From Methanorbis furvi (GTDB taxonomy: Archaea > Halobacteriota > Methanomicrobia > Methanomicrobiales > Methanocorpusculaceae), in NCBI RefSeq assembly GCF_032714615.1, contig NZ_JAWDKA010000005.1, positions 124,001 to 188,000 on the forward strand: a stretch of 64,000 bases of DNA, in the 5' to 3' direction. The translations under genes were made by a program, and so were the position numbers. Position 1 is the first letter of the stretch; each line of letters starts with the position of its first letter. The notes beneath the pieces were generated by a model that had not been told where the DNA came from, did no database searches, and saw only the letters and a list, made by a program, of their open reading frames with translations. Positions 17,289 to 26,742 of this stretch are shown here, in pieces.

Positions 17289-18236
17289 ATGGAACTTCTT
17301 TACGCTCTTGTTGTAATCATAGGGCTGTTCATCTTTGAATCGATCGCAAGTATCGATAATGCGATCATCAATGCTGACATTTTGGCCACTATGAAGGAGA
17401 AGGCCAGACGCTGGTTCCTTGTATGGGGAATTCTTCTGTCGGTTTTTCTTGTCCGCGGTATTTTGCCGTGGCTGATCTTATGGGCTGCGAATCCGTCTCT
17501 TGGACCGATCGGTGCTCTTACGGTAACTTTTACGGATGATGATGCGGCTATGGCCGCAATGGAGAGCACTGCTCCTTATCTTTTGATGTTTGGAGGTATG
17601 TTCATGGTGTTTCTTTTCTGCCACTGGCTATTTGCAGAGAAGAAGGACTGTATTATGCCCGGCGAGCGGTTCCTGACAAATCAGGCTCCTTGGTTTTATG
17701 CGGTTGTTTCCGTGATCCTGCTGGCGGTTGTCTGGGCAACGCTTGAGAGTGATCCTCTGCTTGCGTTTGCAGCGGTTGCCGGCTCAACACTGTTCTTTTT
17801 GGTTCAGGGTTTCCGTTTGTCTGCTGATATAAAATCTGCCGAGCTTGGTCATAGTGAAAAATCTGATTCTGCGAAACTGATGCTGCTTCTTGTGATCGAC
17901 AGTACGTTTTCGATTGACGGAGTTATTGGCGCGTTCGCATTTACGTTTTCGGTTCCACTGATCTTTATCGGATGCGGTCTTGGTGCGATTGTGGTCCGCG
18001 AGCTGACGATTAAGTACATCGATACGATTCGTCGTTATGTGTACCTGAAAAATGGTGCGATGTACTCGGTTCTGGTGCTGAGTTTGATCATGGTTGCTGA
18101 AGGTTTCGGCATCCATCTCCCTCCATGGCTTGCTCCGGTTTCTATGATTGTGATCGTCTCTGTGTTCCTGTATATTTCGGTGCTCCGCATTCGTCGCGGT
18201 CAGGTTCCGGTCTGCCCGACGCCTGTTGTGCGATAA
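17289..18236 (+). CDS. TerC/DUF475-family integral membrane protein
   Basis: 315 residues with seven to nine membrane helices. Two repeats of the acidic TerC-type motif are seen: ESIASIDNAIINA (about 18-30) and DSTFSIDGVIGAFAF (about 204-218). Conserved Asp residues of this kind carry metal ions in TerC/Alx-type manganese exporters. DUF475 proteins are often annotated as integral membrane proteins of unknown role; metal export is an inference from the motif. It is a single gene with its own AT-rich upstream region. Confidence 0.82.
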   Translation: MELLYALVVIIGLFIFESIASIDNAIINADILATMKEKARRWFLVWGILLSVFLVRGILPWLILWAANPSLGPIGALTVTFTDDDAAMAAMESTAPYLLMFGGMFMVFLFCHWLFAEKKDCIMPGERFLTNQAPWFYAVVSVILLAVVWATLESDPLLAFAAVAGSTLFFLVQGFRLSADIKSAELGHSEKSDSAKLMLLLVIDSTFSIDGVIGAFAFTFSVPLIFIGCGLGAIVVRELTIKYIDTIRRYVYLKNGAMYSVLVLSLIMVAEGFGIHLPPWLAPVSMIVIVSVFLYISVLRIRRGQVPVCPTPVVR

Positions 18237-18278
18237 TTTCATCACAATCTTTTTTTCGTTTGGTTGCGAAGAGTCAGT

Positions 18279-19052
18279 ATGCGAGTTTACTGCGCTCAGG
18301 CCACGCAGGTGTGGAATGATCCTACGATAATGTTTGCGCGGGCCAGAGAGGCTGTTTTGCGGGCTGTGGATGATGGTGCAGAGATGGTGGTGTTTTCCGA
18401 ACAGTTTGCAACCGGGTGGAGAACATCAGAGGAGTCATCAGAAGTGTCAGGCGATGTGGTGAAGAGTCAGTGGCTGGATCTTGCGCGCGAGTTCGGGGTT
18501 GTAGTTGTAGGGTCGTATGCGCGGGATGTGTTACACTCCCTTCCACAGAATGTGATGCTGGTTGCAGGGCCTCATGGTGAGGTTCTTGCTGAGTATGCGA
18601 AGCTGCATCTGTTTACTCCGTGCGGGGAGGATAGAAGATATTCATCAGGTGATGTGCCTGTTACTTTTTCGTATGGGGGAGTGAAGTTCGGGTGCGCGGT
18701 ATGTTTTGATCTCAGGTTCCCGGAGCTGTTCCGCGCGTACTTGAAAGAAGGATGTGAATGTGTGATTGTGCAGGCAGCTTGGCCTGCTGCGCGCGTTGCT
18801 GACTGGGAGCTTTTGCTTCGCGCGCGCGCTCTGGAGAATCGGGGGTATGTTGTTGGAGCGGGATGTCTTGGGTATGATGCCGTGTCTGGTACGGATTATT
18901 CTGGTTGCGGGATGATTTGTGATTATGAGGGGCGTGTGCGCGCGGATGCCGGGGTGTTTGAGGGGGGCTGCTGTTGTAGTGTGGATGTGGAAGGGGTAAG
19001 GGAGTGGCGGGAGAGGTGGGGGATAGATAGTTTTTTTGTTTTTGTTGGATAA
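18279..19052 (+). CDS. Carbon-nitrogen hydrolase (nitrilase superfamily amidase)
   Basis: 257 residues. The catalytic triad is visible: Glu in FSEQFATGWR (about 41), Lys in AKLHLFTPCGEDRRY (about 108) and Cys in CAVCFDLRFPELFR (about 142). That pattern is nearest to omega-amidase/YafV-type members, which act on short amides such as 2-oxoglutaramate; the substrate is not determined. The ATG at 18279 is preferred to the TTG at 18264 because the protein then begins MRVYCAQ, like the family. The wobble position is rich in G, and the 3' end is strikingly G-rich on this strand (18950-19030), unlike the neighbours. Confidence 0.88.
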   Translation: MRVYCAQATQVWNDPTIMFARAREAVLRAVDDGAEMVVFSEQFATGWRTSEESSEVSGDVVKSQWLDLAREFGVVVVGSYARDVLHSLPQNVMLVAGPHGEVLAEYAKLHLFTPCGEDRRYSSGDVPVTFSYGGVKFGCAVCFDLRFPELFRAYLKEGCECVIVQAAWPAARVADWELLLRARALENRGYVVGAGCLGYDAVSGTDYSGCGMICDYEGRVRADAGVFEGGCCCSVDVEGVREWRERWGIDSFFVFVG

Positions 19053-19201
19053 AGTTGATATTCTTTCCCGCTCATGAATGTATATTAACATTCATTGTGG
19101 GGTTAGGATGTACATGACTCGTAATATAGTATATTCGGATTTTTGTAGTCTATACTCTCTGATAGTATTGTCTTCTAATTAATTGGGTGAAAACGCAATT
19201 C

Positions 19202-20113
19202 ATGAAATCTCCTTGGTATATTTGTGTAAAAAATGGATTTTCTCGCATTTATGCGTGTTCTCATTATCTATGTTTTTCTGTGAGAAATTTTTTTAAGTTT
19301 GGGAAACGGAAATATCGTGATTATCTCTCCATTGTGGCAGTTATTAAAGATGAAGCACCATATCTACGTGAATGGATTGAATTTCACAAACTTATTGGTG
19401 TCGACAAATTTTACTTGTATGATGCAGCAACTGATAACACGAAAGAGATACTTGCTCCATATATTAACTCCGGTGAGGTTGTCTATAGAATAATGCCTGG
19501 AAAATCTGTTCAAATTCCTGCATATAATGATGCAATTTGCAAATATCGATCTCTGACACGATGGCTTGCTGTTGTTGATGCTGATGAGTTTATTGTTCCC
19601 GTTGGTCAGTTTGATACTGTTACCGATTTTCTTAAAAATTATGAAGATTATCCTGCAGTTGGAGTTAATTGGATTATGTATGATTCAAATGGGCATGTCA
19701 CCAAACCTGATGGATTGGTTATAAAAAATTATACCCGTGTTCATGCTGATGACAATCATAAGGACAATCATCTTATAAAATCTATTGTGGATCCCTGTAG
19801 AGTCATGTGGTGTGGCCAACCACATTATTGTCACTATTCCTGGTTGAGTCATCGAAGAAAGGCAGTCACAGAAAACTATAATGAAATTAATATGGGGTCA
19901 TATTCAGAGTATAATTCTGTCTGTAAGATTCGTATTTGTCATTATTATTCGAAATCAAAAGAGGAATTTGAAAAGAAATGTAAACGCGGAATGGCAGACT
20001 CTAACCAGTATCGGACAGTTAGTGAGGAGCAATATAATTATTCTGAAACAAAACAGGATTACACTATGATGAAATATGTTGAGAGAATGGAGGAAATTCT
20101 ACTCACAAAATAA
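19202..20113 (+). CDS. Glycosyltransferase family 92-like protein
   Basis: About 303 residues from the ATG at 19202; GTG at 19187 is an alternative that would extend it by five codons. The GT92/DUF23 core reads LSIVAVIKDEAPYLREW (about 41-57), then LYDAATDNTKEIL and the DXD-like motif VVDADEFIVPV. A His-rich C-terminal part (HYCHYSWLSHRR) is also typical. It should transfer a sugar to a surface glycan. This is the first gene of the AT-rich island, and its base composition is clearly lower in GC than the amidase upstream, which suggests acquisition by transfer. Confidence 0.85.
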   Translation: MKSPWYICVKNGFSRIYACSHYLCFSVRNFFKFGKRKYRDYLSIVAVIKDEAPYLREWIEFHKLIGVDKFYLYDAATDNTKEILAPYINSGEVVYRIMPGKSVQIPAYNDAICKYRSLTRWLAVVDADEFIVPVGQFDTVTDFLKNYEDYPAVGVNWIMYDSNGHVTKPDGLVIKNYTRVHADDNHKDNHLIKSIVDPCRVMWCGQPHYCHYSWLSHRRKAVTENYNEINMGSYSEYNSVCKIRICHYYSKSKEEFEKKCKRGMADSNQYRTVSEEQYNYSETKQDYTMMKYVERMEEILLTK

Positions 20114-20134
20114 TGGGGTACAAATATATTCTAA

Positions 20135-21160
20135 TCAATTCCCCAGTTTTTTCCCCATAGGCGTGAGATTTTTCATCCATCTTGCTGTGAATTTTGCAAG
20201 ATGATAAAATGCCCACTTTGAGATTCTGAAGCAGATTACAGATAGTTGATAGAGATATTTGTCGTGTTTGTGGAGCATTGGCAAATCAGAGATATTTTGT
20301 TTTATGATTTCATGTTTGAATTCAGGATAGTCATAGAGAAGAACACTGGTGTAAATAAGTTCTCGTTTCATCATGGCAAGATAGTCTTCAGAATATATTG
20401 GATCTGTTTTCTGGAAATAATTGATGACATCATTCCGTGATTTTTCGTATCGCATCCACCAATTCTCTGGGGTTACTGTGTGTGTGATAGAAGTTTCATG
20501 CATGATAAAGAGGTATAATTTTTTATCGCTTCTTCCTATTTTTTCTGAGTTTGCAATGAGTTTGTGTGCATAAACCACGTCATCACCGAAGGAGTAATTG
20601 GGAAAGCTGATATCATTATCAATGAGGTACTGCCGTTTTGCAAGGAACAACCAAGGAACGTTTGCGATCTTTTTCCAGAGCAACATATAGAGTGCTTCTT
20701 CTCTTTGAAGCAGATTGTAGGTGGTTGGTGAGTTCTCTACAATTTGCCACCCCTCATCGATAGTACTCTCGAATACTTTGACATAATCACAGCAAACGAC
20801 ATTTAAGCCTGGATGAGTCTGGAAGATGGTGATCATAGTTCGGAGATATTCTGGATGGATCTCATCGTCTGCATCAACGAAGATTACGTATTCTCCTTTT
20901 GCGAGCTGGAAACCACGATTTCGTGCTGTTCCTGAACTTGTGTCTTTTCCAATGTCAATGGTCAAAGGATGGATTTCATTGATTTTTTGGAGAAGGGAGA
21001 GAGTGTTGTCTGTAGATTTTTCGTCATAGGCAATGATGATCTCAAAGTTATGGTAGGTTTGAGCAAAGAGATTATTGAGCGTTGTTTCAATAAATTTTGC
21101 CGCGTTATATGCGGGGATGATAATACTAATTTTTCCTAGGGATTTTTCTGAGGTTTCCAT
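20135..21160 (-). CDS. Glycosyltransferase family 2 (copy A)
   Basis: 341 residues, GT-A fold. The N-terminal IIIPAYNAAKFIETTL (about 14-29) is followed by YDEKSTDNTL, the glycine-containing GTARNRGFQLAKGEY and the nucleotide/metal-binding VFVDADDEIHPEY (about 93-105). The C-terminal half is divergent and Lys/Tyr-rich, and likely sets acceptor specificity. It is convergent with the GT92 gene (21-nt gap). The first 120 residues closely match the next gene, so the two arose by duplication. It is AT-rich, like the rest of the island. Confidence 0.9.
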   Translation of the reverse strand: METSEKSLGKISIIIPAYNAAKFIETTLNNLFAQTYHNFEIIIAYDEKSTDNTLSLLQKINEIHPLTIDIGKDTSSGTARNRGFQLAKGEYVIFVDADDEIHPEYLRTMITIFQTHPGLNVVCCDYVKVFESTIDEGWQIVENSPTTYNLLQREEALYMLLWKKIANVPWLFLAKRQYLIDNDISFPNYSFGDDVVYAHKLIANSEKIGRSDKKLYLFIMHETSITHTVTPENWWMRYEKSRNDVINYFQKTDPIYSEDYLAMMKRELIYTSVLLYDYPEFKHEIIKQNISDLPMLHKHDKYLYQLSVICFRISKWAFYHLAKFTARWMKNLTPMGKKLGN

Positions 21161-21226
21161 TATTATCTTATTTATCGACGTATTTGTAATAATATCACCG
21201 ATATCATTTTTACGTATATTCTGGGT

Positions 21227-22213
21227 TTATATTTTTTTCATATAACGAATTGATCGATAATAGAGGTATTTTGAGATATTAAACACTATTACTGACATTT
21301 TTCCAGATATGCTATCTCCACCCCTGTAGAATGATAAGTGTGATACATCGTATTGATGCAACACAGTAAGATATGTTTTGTAATCGTAAGAACAAGCAGA
21401 TCCGGCGGCTACCAATCGTTGATCTCTATATAATATCTCTTTTGCTGCATTTTGAGGTAGATTCTGTGAGAGTTTTGCAAGTTCATTTCTTGATATTTGT
21501 GATTCTTTCCACCATTTGTCGAATTTAGAGGTGGTAAGTGATTCTGCATGTTTAAGGTAAAGATATACGATTTTTGTGGAGTATCCTATTTTTTCAGCAT
21601 GCATAAACAAATTTAAGGTAAATACCAAGTCTTCTCGAACAGTACAGTCGGGTAATTTGAGATTATTGTCAATAAGAAATGCACGTCTTATCATATGCGC
21701 CCAAATTCCCCATGGAAGGATATCGAATATTTTTAACATTATGGCGTCATCCTTCTGATAGAGAATAATCTCTGTGGGTGAGTTTTTTGCTTTTTGCAGT
21801 CCGTATGGTATTTTTGTATCATGAATAAAGAGGGTACCACAACAGACTACATCGAGTTCTGGGTGCGCCTCGAATACGGTCAGCATTGATTCAAGATAGT
21901 CTGGAAGAATTCTATCGTCTGAATCCACAAAGACTATGTACTCACCCTTAGCAAGTGATATTCCTCTATTTCGTGCAGCTCCAGTACTTGAGTCATTTCC
22001 AATGTCGATGTTTATGGGGTGATTTTTACTGATTTTTTGGAGGAGGGCTAGAGTGTTGTCAGTCGACTTTTCATCGTAGGCAATAATGATCTCAAAGTTC
22101 TGATATGTTTGGGCGAAGAGATCATTTAATGTAGTTTCAATGTAATTTATCCCATTGTATATTGGGATGATGATGCTGACGAGGCTCTTGGATTCTGCAG
22201 ATACTGTACTCAT
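21227..22213 (-). CDS. Glycosyltransferase family 2 (copy B)
   Basis: 328 residues from the ATG at 22213; GTG at 22219 is also open. Motifs are SIIIPIYNGINYIETTL, YDEKSTDNTLALLQKI, GAARNRGISLAKGEY and VFVDSDDRILPDY. Strong N-terminal similarity to the downstream GT2 contrasts with a C-terminus that has diverged apart from shared short blocks, as expected when duplicates take on different acceptors. The two genes are 66 nt apart and probably cotranscribed. Confidence 0.9.
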   Translation of the reverse strand: MSTVSAESKSLVSIIIPIYNGINYIETTLNDLFAQTYQNFEIIIAYDEKSTDNTLALLQKISKNHPINIDIGNDSSTGAARNRGISLAKGEYIVFVDSDDRILPDYLESMLTVFEAHPELDVVCCGTLFIHDTKIPYGLQKAKNSPTEIILYQKDDAIMLKIFDILPWGIWAHMIRRAFLIDNNLKLPDCTVREDLVFTLNLFMHAEKIGYSTKIVYLYLKHAESLTTSKFDKWWKESQISRNELAKLSQNLPQNAAKEILYRDQRLVAAGSACSYDYKTYLTVLHQYDVSHLSFYRGGDSISGKMSVIVFNISKYLYYRSIRYMKKI

Positions 22214-22401
22214 AATCACGGGTTTATTTTGAACTAAGTTATCATATTTGTTTGTTTCGAATTACTTTCCTTGTAATGATATTTTCAGTGTTGTGTCCTT
22301 GTATCTCCAACTGGTATTTATTATCTTAAACATTTTTGGATAATTTTCGACTATTGCTCGTTGGATTATCCTTAGCTCATCTGTATTGCTATTATATTCT
22401 A

Positions 22402-23529
22402 TCATTCTATTTTTTCTCCGAATGGCAGTAAGTTTTTTTTAATAAGAAAAATCATTTTTTTTTCTGGAATTATGTTGTATAATAATGATATAAATGATGT
22501 CTCGTCGTATAATCGCACGAAAAATTTGTCCAGAGATAAACCGCAATGTGTTAGCAAATTATAACGTACTTCATTACTAACAAATGCCTCTGCAATTTCC
22601 AATGCTATGTTCTCATCTGTTAGTGCTTTATTATCATTTTTTTGTATGACTCTGCATATCTTCTCCCGTTCTTTTTACCAATATATGCATAATCCGTTCT
22701 GTTTGGATAATATGTAGTACTGCTTTCTGAACTGGACCTTCTATTTGTATGGGGTGAAATAATGTCAATAGACATATACTGTGAAAATCACGTACTACAG
22801 ATTCCCTATTTTCATCAAAGTGATACTTTCCATAGATATGCCCTACACCTGAAAGGTACAACTCCCCATATCGAATATCTGTAATCCCATTTTCCAACAT
22901 GCACATATACATGTGTTATGAGATATTGGTCCGAATTAGTTCTAATAAGAGAATATGTAGCCATGCATCTGGAAATGTGTGGGAAAATCTGACAAAGCTA
23001 CTTACGTCGCTCTTATTTTTTGGTTGGTAGTAATCGGTGGTAAATGTGATTTTTTGAAATTCAAGATCATTTTTTCTGCAAAACATCGTTTTCTAAATGT
23101 TGTTTATATGTAATCTTCATGTTCATCCAAGAATATAATAGCTTTTATCTGTGATGTTGGTACTTTAACGTCTCTATCAGTGCATATCTGCGAGTATTCC
23201 GTCTCCATATGTTGCACCGCATCTCTCCATTTCCGATAAATATCTCCACCGTATTTTTCCGTTTCCGGCTCGCACTCCAGATGCCGCACATTTGCCTCAA
23301 ATTTCTCACGAATCTTCGCAACTGTCTCCCGATTCATAACCATTTTCTCTTCTGGAGATGAATTCGCCACAATGATCTCTCCGAATGGGAAATGGGCATG
23401 ATACCACAAACATCGCGAAAGATAGTAATTTCGATTGTAAGTCGGAATAACCAGTGTCAGTTTCTTTAACAAAGATAAATCCTTATCTGCATAATACTCA
23501 TCAACAAAATCCATCTCACGCATCATCAA
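22402..23529 (-). pseudogene. Broken TIGR00180-type glycosyltransferase
   Basis: The 5' part (23529-23104) is intact and encodes a family-2-like start, LTLVIPTYNRNYYL, then ICTDRDVKVPTS and FLDEHEDYI, ending in a premature stop. The remainder continues in other minus-strand frames: 23078-22917 (..FVRFSHTFPDAWLHIL), 22912-22634 (DIRYGELYLSGVGHIYGKY, a match to the later part of this family) and 22602-22402 (NEVRYNLLTHCG). The last two pieces join if one base is added or removed in the run of seven A at about 22633-22640 (minus strand). At least two or three disruptions mean the gene is dead unless the assembly is wrong. Its ATG overlaps the epimerase gene upstream by 14 nt. Confidence 0.6.
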
Positions 23530-24274
23530 TCACCTCATGTAACCGTAAAGCATCTCCCCAAAATGCCACACTCTCATATGCGGGGTACCCATACACTCCA
23601 AACTTCAGGGAGATTTTCGCATCCAACTCAGCACCCCGTCTCTCAACAGGCCGCCTCACTGACACGCACTTCCCCGAACAATAGTTTACTATGCCGGAAA
23701 CATCCGATTGCAAAGCAATCCTACAGATATATTCTGCTATTTTTTCCACCGGCAGATAATCTCTCAGTTGTTCCCCACCCGACATCGGAAACTCTGTATC
23801 GCCACGGGCAATCGCCGCATCGATTTGTGGAAACAATGACTTCGGATTCTGTCCCTCGCTGTACAAAAAGAACAGCCGTACCCAGTTCCATGAAAAGCCA
23901 TACTCTTCAGCAAGGAACAAAAGATATCGCCGCAGTGTATCTTTTGCAATTCCGTATACAGTCGTCGGATTTGTCAGCATATCTTCTGACAGACAGCCGT
24001 TTACCACTCCATACTCATAGCACGTACCAGCCACAATGATTTTTGTCTTTCCATACTCTGCAAATGATGGCAGAAATCGCATCTCGACAGGAAGATTTTC
24101 CTCCTCTGAATAATAATCAGCCGCGACAAACTTCACCGAATCATACCATGAAAACTTCTTTGCCTTTTTTTCAGACGTTCCCGTTGTGATTACGCCATAA
24201 TCGTGATTCACCAACCACTGTACTACATGATGCCCGATAAAACCGGTCGCGCCAGTAACAAGGATCTTCGTCAT
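23516..24274 (-). CDS. NAD-dependent nucleotide-sugar epimerase/dehydratase, apparently with an internal deletion
   Basis: Extended SDR family, 252 residues. The Rossmann motif VTGATGFIGHHVV opens the protein; GTCYEYG, then YGIAKDTLRRYL (catalytic Tyr/Lys) and SGGEQLRDYLPVEKIAEYI follow, as in GDP/dTDP-sugar 4,6-dehydratase relatives. The usual segment ending in IHLAW.GLPNY, between the second Rossmann half and the GTCYEYG strand, is missing: ADYYSEEENLPVEM runs directly into RFLPSFAEYGKTKI. About 30-40 residues appear lost in frame, and close relatives are about 285 residues. The enzyme may be inactive. It overlaps rmlC by 4 nt. Confidence 0.75.
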   Translation of the reverse strand: MTKILVTGATGFIGHHVVQWLVNHDYGVITTGTSEKKAKKFSWYDSVKFVAADYYSEEENLPVEMRFLPSFAEYGKTKIIVAGTCYEYGVVNGCLSEDMLTNPTTVYGIAKDTLRRYLLFLAEEYGFSWNWVRLFFLYSEGQNPKSLFPQIDAAIARGDTEFPMSGGEQLRDYLPVEKIAEYICRIALQSDVSGIVNYCSGKCVSVRRPVERRGAELDAKISLKFGVYGYPAYESVAFWGDALRLHEVIDDA

Positions 24275-24633
24275 GCCTTCTCCTGATACATTGATACATC
24301 CAGTCCAGAAAACTCCGGTGTAATCAACGGATGCTTCCTATCCTTCTCTGAAATATCACTCACTTCAAGTGGCCAAAAAATACAGAGCGCTGGATCATCG
24401 AACCGCAGTCCCCTTTCGCTCTCCGGCGAGTAAAACTCTGTTACCAGATACATGATCTCACAGTCCTTCTCAAGCGACTGAAAATCGTGGACGAATCCTT
24501 CTGGAATCACGAACAATTTCATATTCTCTGCTGAGAGTTCCACGCCATAATGCTCGAGAAATGTCGGAGAATCTTTTCTGATGTCCACAACAACATCCTG
24601 AATTTCTCCACGAATGCAGCGTACCACCTTCAT
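24271..24633 (-). pseudogene. rmlC: 5'-truncated dTDP-4-dehydrorhamnose 3,5-epimerase fragment
   Basis: The 120 readable codons match the C-terminal two thirds of RmlC (KVVRCIRGEIQDVVVDIRKDSPT.., FVIPEGFVHDFQSL, ..FWPLEVSDISEKDRKHP). RmlC is normally about 180 residues. The missing N-terminal part contains the catalytic His of the HYQ motif. In-frame sequence upstream of the first Met still reads PASPYAEMKVV, like the canonical PPYAE..LVRC, and a TGA stands just before it at about 24657. The break is therefore near 24650. The ATG at 24633 would be internal to the original gene. It is the first of a decayed three-gene unit with the epimerase and the glycosyltransferase. Confidence 0.72.
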
Positions 24634-24643
24634 CTCCGCATAT

Positions 24644-24766
24644 GGCGAGGCAGGTGTTCAGCTCTTCTCAGAATGGATGCAGCTTGTTGACGATCCGGTA
24701 TCCCAGATCAAATCCATCGACAAACATGGAAAATGGGTAGTCATCACCAAGGAAAAACCAGAGTGA
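24644..24766 (+). pseudogene. Coding-like remnant opposite the broken rmlC
   Basis: A plus-strand frame without a start reads GEAGVQLFSEWMQLV and continues to VVITKEKPE before a TGA. Amino-acid composition looks like a real protein C-terminus, while the antisense frame does not. It begins where rmlC homology ends, so it marks the rearrangement joint. The parent family was not recognised. Confidence 0.35.
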
Positions 24767-24821
24767 AATTTCTCCCAACTCTTTCTTAACCCCAAAGCAC
24801 CAACAGTAATCCAGCAAAAAG

Positions 24822-26294
24822 ATGCCGTCCGCAATCATTTCCCGCATCTCCAATATTCCACCCATTCAGCGTCAGAGCATGATTCAGCTTGGTGTAACCA
24901 TAGCGATAACGCTCCTTGGATTTCTCTCAACCATGCTCTTCACCCATCTTCTTGGAAAAGATCTGATGGGTGTCTATTTCCTCTTCCTCGCATATTTCGG
25001 CATCTTCAATATGATCGGTGACGGTGGTTTTGGCAGTGCCGCAGTCAAACGAATCTCCGAAGGAAAAGATCAGAACGAGTACATTACAGCATATGCGACG
25101 CTTCGACTTCTGTTAATTATTGTGTCAACTCTCCTTCTTCTTGTGATCGGCCCGTACTTTGTGGACCTCGAAGGCTACAATATGATTCTCTGGATTATCG
25201 CAGCTCTTGTTGCGGCATTCTTCAGTCATACTATCACTTACGGCGTATACTCTCTTGGTCATGTAGGCATCTTTAATCTCTCTGCAGGAATATCTGAACT
25301 CTCTCGAATCGGTATACAGGTGGTAGCCGTTCTCTTAGGATACTCTGTTGCCGGACTTTTCGGCGGTTTCGTCATCGGTATGATCTTGTCAGGCATCATC
25401 TGTATCAGATACTTCAAATTCAAACTTGCCCGTTTTGGTTTCCGTCATCTGCAGAGTCTTCTCAGTTACTCAATGTGGGCATTTCTGATTGCATCAGGTT
25501 CAGTAGTGCTCACCTACACCGATACTATCTTCATCGGTTACTTCATGACCAACGGCGATGTTGGTGTTTACCGCGTTGCACTCCAACTCACTACAATAGG
25601 TACCTTCATCACTGCCGCGATTGCCGGCACACTTACGCCAAAGTTCAGCAACTGGAGTGCCAAAGGCGATCTCACTCAGATTCCGGGAATCCTCACAAGA
25701 AGCATCACCTATGGCCTTTTGCTCGCAGTACCCACAGCCGCCGGAGGCGTTCTCCTTTCCGAACGACTGCTTTATTTCTTCTACGGCGCCGACTTTGCTG
25801 TTGGTGGGACGGCATGCTCCATTCTGCTTTTCCTTCAGATCGTCAACGTCTTCATGGTATTCTTTGGAACAACCCTCAGTGCTATCGACCATGCCCGTCA
25901 GTCCTTCTACGCAACCGCTTCAGCTGCGTTGCTCAACATTGTTCTCAACATTGCCTTGATTCCCCTCATTGGCATCGAAGGAGCAGCTGTCGCCTCGCTT
26001 ATTAGCATTATTCTCAATGCTGTCCTTCTCAGACACTTCCTCAAACACTACGTTCCTATCCATGTCGAGGCAAAACCGATTCTCCACATCATCGTAAGTG
26101 CTCTTCTGATGGCAGCATTCATCTTCATCTACAAACAGTTCGTTCCGTTAACCAACGTTTTCCTTGTGCTCATTCCTGTCGCTGTTGGAGCAGTCATCTA
26201 CTTTGTTGTCCTCTTCAAACTTGACAAAGAACTCCACGACGAGATTACGGGTCTTGTAAAACAGTTCGGCATTCCCTGGCCAAGGTGGTTGTGA
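24822..26294 (+). CDS. Oligosaccharide flippase (Wzx/MATE-like polysaccharide transporter)
   Basis: 490 residues with about 14 hydrophobic segments. The N-terminal IQLGVTIAITLLGFLSTMLFTHLLGKD resembles the Polysacc_synt family, which flips lipid-linked glycans across the membrane. Typical internal features are GDGGFGSAAVKRISEG, TDTIFIGYFMTNGDVGVYRVA and LNIALIPLIGIEGAAVASL. It is the transport counterpart of the glycosyltransferases around it. Composition is less AT-rich than the flanking transferase genes, closer to the chromosomal average. Confidence 0.92.
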   Translation: MPSAIISRISNIPPIQRQSMIQLGVTIAITLLGFLSTMLFTHLLGKDLMGVYFLFLAYFGIFNMIGDGGFGSAAVKRISEGKDQNEYITAYATLRLLLIIVSTLLLLVIGPYFVDLEGYNMILWIIAALVAAFFSHTITYGVYSLGHVGIFNLSAGISELSRIGIQVVAVLLGYSVAGLFGGFVIGMILSGIICIRYFKFKLARFGFRHLQSLLSYSMWAFLIASGSVVLTYTDTIFIGYFMTNGDVGVYRVALQLTTIGTFITAAIAGTLTPKFSNWSAKGDLTQIPGILTRSITYGLLLAVPTAAGGVLLSERLLYFFYGADFAVGGTACSILLFLQIVNVFMVFFGTTLSAIDHARQSFYATASAALLNIVLNIALIPLIGIEGAAVASLISIILNAVLLRHFLKHYVPIHVEAKPILHIIVSALLMAAFIFIYKQFVPLTNVFLVLIPVAVGAVIYFVVLFKLDKELHDEITGLVKQFGIPWPRWL

Positions 26295-26299
26295 TGAGT

Positions 26300-26700
26300 C
26301 ACAGCCGTAAAAATACCTTCATTTCTCAATATTTTGCTAAAATTCCTATTCATTCACCCATCTACAAGATAGATACACCTGTTGGTAAAACATCGCTCAA
26401 CTGCCGAAATATCCGTTTCACGAAGCTCGACTCGCAAAAATAGTACTCTACCACACCATACTGCATTTCCGGATGACGTACCTACTTCCAAGATTCAAAT
26501 GGTTACTCACATTCACTTCTTCACAACTCAATCGAAATATAATACTTGTGATACGCCTTTATTCACATTTCTTCTGAATTTCTGTAGATGACGCACCATA
26601 CGATCTTCATACATACATTTCTGGGGTCTCCATCCATGTTCTGAAAAATATCTGTGTTTTTTGTTCTATCGCGGGCGATTTTATCTCTATTTTATTATGC
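26300..26700 (-). pseudogene. AT-rich gap with minus-strand gene debris
   Basis: There is no intact gene between the flippase and the GT32 gene. On the minus strand short coding-like frames remain: EHGWRPQKCMYEDRM and on to VLYFD (about 26660-26526), and YGVVEYYFCESSFV to a stop near 26364. They are in different frames and separated by stops, so they look like remains of one or two genes. The family was not identified and the reading is tentative. Confidence 0.3.
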
Positions 26701-26742
26701 CTATATTTATTTTATTTGAAAGCGTACGGTAATGTTAGATAT

